Source: Bifidobacteriaceae bacterium
GTDB taxonomy: Bacteria > Actinomycetota > Actinomycetes > Actinomycetales > WQXJ01
Length of the DNA stretch: 8,549 nt
Assembly: GCA_031258055.1 (NCBI GenBank)
Contig: JAIRNM010000260.1
Span: 1 to 8,549, forward strand
Reading direction: 5' to 3'
Below the pieces are notes generated by a model, which saw only the letters and a list, made by a program, of their open reading frames with translations, was not told the DNA's origin and ran no database searches. A program made the translations under genes and the position numbers. The stretch's first letter is position 1. The number at the start of each line of letters is the position of its first letter. Below, in pieces: positions 5,892 through 8,549 of the stretch.

Positions 5892-8288
5892 CTAAAGCGG
5901 CTTGGAGAGGTATAGGCGCAATGAGAGGAGATGGACGGGCACGGATTGGCCGCCTTGGGCCTCCAGCGGGCCTTCTAGTCCGTCCGATAAGAGCCGGTCA
6001 TCGGGCTGGTCCCAGCTCGAATCCCAGACCAGTTCCCAGATCGCGCCGGGCTTGGCGGGGGCCAGAACGCAGTTGGTGCCGTCCAAAGCGCCGTTGATTA
6101 TCACTAGAGCGTCGCGCGCTGCGAGCGAGGGGGAGTGCCGAAGCATCTGGACCAGGCGGAAGGAGGGATCGTGCCATTCGTTCGGCGATGCAGGTTCACC
6201 CGAGGGCGCGTACCAACCCAGATCAGGCAAACCGTCGCGGGTCACTTCGCCAGTCAGATAGGAGGCGGGGCGCAAGGCCGGATGAGTCCGGCGCAGGGCG
6301 AAGAGATACCGGACCGTTTCCAAAAGGTCGCGTTGCCAAGGCCCCCATTCCCAATCCAGCCAAGAGATTGGACCATCTTGGCAATAGGCGTTGTTGTTGC
6401 CCCATTGCGTTCGGCCGAATTCGTCACCAGCGCAGTACATCGGCACGCCGGCGGACAGCGCCAGGGTGGCGAACAGATTCCTAATTGAGCGCTGGCGCAA
6501 GGAGGCGATGGCGTCCAGGCCCAAGGTGGCCCCGACTACGCCGATCGAGGAGTCATCAATGATCAAACCTTCGACACCATGGTTCCAGGACCGGTTGTCG
6601 TTGGAGCCGTCGCGGTTGTTCTCGCCGTTCGCCTGGTTGTGCTTGTAGTCGAAGCAGACCAAGTCTCGCATCGTGAAGCCGTCGTGGGCGGTCACAAAAT
6701 TGATCGAGCCCATGGGACCGTGCTCGCCCAGAGGGTCTGAGCGGGAAAACAGATCGGCCGAACCAGAAAAACGGGTCGCCAGGTCGCGGGCGGAAGGCGC
6801 GGAACGGGCGGCGGCGATTTCTTTCGGCCCGGCCAGCCAGAACGACCGCACGTCGCCCCGGAAGGAGTCGTTCCAGGAAGCGATCGGCGCGGGGAAGGCG
6901 CCGGTTTGCCAGCCGCCCGGCCCCACGTCCCAAGGCTCAGCGATGTGCTTGAGCTCGCGCAGAACCGGATCGGTTTGTAGCGCCACCAGGAAAGGATGGA
7001 AGGGATCGAAGCCGGAATAGTCCCGTGCCAGCGTTACCGCCAGGTCGTAGCGGAAACCGTCCACCTGATACTCCCGCGCCCAATGCCGCAGCGAGTCCAA
7101 CGCCATCTCGACGGTCTGAGCCCGCCTGAAGTCCAAGGTATTCCCCGTGCCCGTGACATCCGCGTAGCGGGCCGGGACGGAACCGTCAAAGAGGTACCAA
7201 GAAAGGTTGTCCAATCCGCGCCAACAAACTGTGGGGCCGCCCAAGCCGACCTCACAGGTGTGGTTGTAGACCACGTCGAGCAGGACCTCAATGCCGGCTT
7301 GGTGGAGGATTGAAATCATCCCTTTGAGTTCCCGGGCAACGGCCTCTGGCCCGGCCTGGCGCGACTCGGCGGTGGCGTAACGCGGGTTGGGGGAGAAGAA
7401 GGACAGCGTCGAATAGCCCCAGTAATTAACCAAGCCCTGCTCGGTTAGGTGTGGTTCGGACAGACAGGCGTGGATCGGCAGCAGTTCAATCGCGGTCACG
7501 CCCAGGTCTTTCAAATGGGCAACCGAGACAGGATGTGCCAACCCCGCATAGGTGCCCCGCAAGTGGGCGGGAATCGCTTCGCGCGTCATCGTCATACCCC
7601 GGACGTGGCCTTCCAGGATGACAGTGTGCTCCCAAGGAATAGCTGGGCGGCGCACCCCGCCCCAGTCAAAGGATTCGTCCGTCACCACCGAATAGGCCAT
7701 ATACGGCGCCGAATCGCGTTGGTCCGGTTCCCACGGCGAAACTGACGGCCCCAAGTTCGCGTCGGTCCGGTGGGAGTGCAACGCCGGCGAGAGCACCGGC
7801 AAGCCGTCTATCCCGCGGCCGTAGGGGTCGAGCAGCAATTTGTTTGGGTTGTAGAGGTGGCCGGCGGAGGGATCCCAGGGTCCGTGGGCCCGAAACCCGT
7901 AACGTTGTCCAGCGCCGATGCCGTGAACGTGCCCGTGGAACATTCCTCCGGTTGACCCGGTCAACTCGAAGCGCCGTTCGGTCTGGTCTAGTGTGTGTGG
8001 GCCCTCAATCAGACAAAGCTCCACCTTGGTGGCATGGGCCGCCCACACCGCGACATCTATGCCATCGCCCGCCAGCCGCACCCCCGGCACCTGGTTGGCG
8101 GGGAAGCGGAGCGGATCAGCCTTTCCGGCGTCCAGAAAGCTCACCCCACAAGCTTGCCTCAATCGGACGGCGCTCGCCAAGCCCGCGCCGCCGTTCGGGC
8201 GGCTGGATGCGACCGGCGCGATTACGCCCCACTCAAGTCCTCCCGCATCAGGCAACCCCGTCATCCGGCGCCGGTCCGCCCACGTCAT
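5892..8288 (-). CDS. glgX: Glycogen debranching enzyme GlgX (GH13)
   Basis: The enzyme hydrolyses alpha-1,6 branch linkages of (phosphorylase-trimmed) glycogen in the cytoplasm. In the 798-residue reading an N-terminal beta-sandwich (about 65-165, with KVELCL and GQRYGFRAHGPW) precedes the GH13 barrel. Motifs in order are NYWGYSTLSFFSP (288-300), DVVYNHT (338-344), GFRYDLA (411-417, nucleophile D415), AEPWD (450-454, acid/base E451) and TAHDG (533-537, D536). NGENNRDGSNDNRSWN and AGDEFGRTQWGNNNAYCQDG are GlgX hallmarks. All catalytic residues are present, followed by a C-terminal beta domain. Start choice is unsure. Family similarity begins only around residue 60, the ATG at 8288 has no good ribosome site, and GTG 8144 would give about 750 residues, nearer the usual ~700. 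Downstream on the same strand is a broken glycosyltransferase. A phosphorylase-like scrap at 3243-3413 is the only other glycogen-related sequence here. Confidence 0.93.
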   Translation of the reverse strand: MTWADRRRMTGLPDAGGLEWGVIAPVASSRPNGGAGLASAVRLRQACGVSFLDAGKADPLRFPANQVPGVRLAGDGIDVAVWAAHATKVELCLIEGPHTLDQTERRFELTGSTGGMFHGHVHGIGAGQRYGFRAHGPWDPSAGHLYNPNKLLLDPYGRGIDGLPVLSPALHSHRTDANLGPSVSPWEPDQRDSAPYMAYSVVTDESFDWGGVRRPAIPWEHTVILEGHVRGMTMTREAIPAHLRGTYAGLAHPVSVAHLKDLGVTAIELLPIHACLSEPHLTEQGLVNYWGYSTLSFFSPNPRYATAESRQAGPEAVARELKGMISILHQAGIEVLLDVVYNHTCEVGLGGPTVCWRGLDNLSWYLFDGSVPARYADVTGTGNTLDFRRAQTVEMALDSLRHWAREYQVDGFRYDLAVTLARDYSGFDPFHPFLVALQTDPVLRELKHIAEPWDVGPGGWQTGAFPAPIASWNDSFRGDVRSFWLAGPKEIAAARSAPSARDLATRFSGSADLFSRSDPLGEHGPMGSINFVTAHDGFTMRDLVCFDYKHNQANGENNRDGSNDNRSWNHGVEGLIIDDSSIGVVGATLGLDAIASLRQRSIRNLFATLALSAGVPMYCAGDEFGRTQWGNNNAYCQDGPISWLDWEWGPWQRDLLETVRYLFALRRTHPALRPASYLTGEVTRDGLPDLGWYAPSGEPASPNEWHDPSFRLVQMLRHSPSLAARDALVIINGALDGTNCVLAPAKPGAIWELVWDSSWDQPDDRLLSDGLEGPLEAQGGQSVPVHLLSLRLYLSKPL

Positions 8289-8441
8289 CCCACGCGCAGT
8301 CGCAGGATCTCGTTGGCCAGGCCTCCTTGGCCTAGCAAGAGTTCACCGAAAACGCCTTTCCCAGCTTTGCTTATTGGCGCCAAGATGATGTAATTGACAA
8401 GTTGCGTGTTTCTTCCCCTGCAACCGAAGGATTTTAGACAG
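8289..8441. promoter_or_regulatory. Divergent intergenic region between glgX and a secreted-protein gene
   Basis: This gap must carry the control signals of both divergent genes. For the plus-strand gene, TTGCTT (8367-8372) with TGTAAT (8389-8394) 16 bases later is a plausible promoter. A TTGACA at 8394-8399 lacks a good -10. On the minus strand a strong ribosome-site-like AAGGAGG (8328-8322) lies 33 bases before the glgX ATG at 8288, with no ATG, GTG or TTG at a suitable distance. No repeat or RNA gene is evident. Confidence 0.35.
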
Positions 8442-8549
8442 ATGGCTATTTCTGCCGCTCAGTTTCGCCGTTATCTCGCTTTGCCGACCGCCACGGCGTT
8501 GGCTTTAACCGTTCTAGGCTCCATTCCCGCCGCCGCCAGCCCGCCGCCG
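8442..8549 (+). CDS. Start of a secreted protein gene (signal peptide only)
   Basis: The ATG at 8442 opens a frame that runs to the window edge (36 residues). It begins MAISAAQFRRYLALP, with an n-region carrying two arginines. A hydrophobic core follows (ATALALTVLGSI), then PAAAS, a good signal-peptidase I site (AxA), and a proline run. GAAGGA at 8426-8431 is a ribosome site ten bases upstream. The product is therefore likely exported through Sec. Its function cannot be judged because the mature protein lies outside the window. Confidence 0.7.
   Translation, partial: MAISAAQFRRYLALPTATALALTVLGSIPAAASPPP

Noticed and set aside
5902..8393. Many open frames on the plus strand opposite glgX
   Set aside because: They are arginine- and proline-rich shadows expected opposite a GC-rich gene. 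The minus strand carries all GH13 motifs.

Overview
The window is high-GC DNA that reads as actinobacterial. The evidence is the GC-rich codon use, a GlgX-type debranching enzyme, a C-terminal piece resembling the actinobacterial type of alpha-glucan phosphorylase, and remnants of a VapBC pair. Nothing in it allows a reliable genus call. There are no RNA genes, complete mobile elements or CRISPR arrays.

Left part (1-3249): a sugar or polyol metabolism cluster. A zinc-dependent alcohol/polyol dehydrogenase (cut by the left edge, minus strand) is divergent from a Gfo/Idh/MocA oxidoreductase (plus). The two share a 93-bp AT-rich control region. Next, on the plus strand, is a 446-residue protein of the transaldolase/fructose-6-phosphate aldolase superfamily with its own promoter. 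That promoter has a perfect -35 box, and its -10 is covered by a palindrome that looks like a repressor site. Two dehydrogenases and a Schiff-base aldolase fit a pathway that oxidises a sugar or polyol and then cleaves or transfers a carbon unit. The substrate cannot be read from the sequence.

Middle part (about 3243-5844): a decayed strip. It holds a C-terminal scrap of what looks like an alpha-glucan phosphorylase, a VapB antitoxin whose expected ATG reads ATC, and a VapC toxin reduced to its last few dozen residues. It then has six copies of a 21-bp imperfect palindrome (core CGAGATAG-N5-CTATCTCG) and a GT-C-type membrane glycosyltransferase broken by one missing base in a G4/C4 run.

Right part (5892-8549): an intact glycogen debranching enzyme (glgX, minus strand) with all GH13 catalytic motifs, just upstream of the broken glycosyltransferase on the same strand. 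Divergent from it is the start of a plus-strand gene whose first residues form a signal peptide.

The most interesting items are the extended transaldolase-like enzyme with its operator, and the unexplained palindrome array in the 370-bp gene-free gap between the toxin-antitoxin remnant and the glycosyltransferase.
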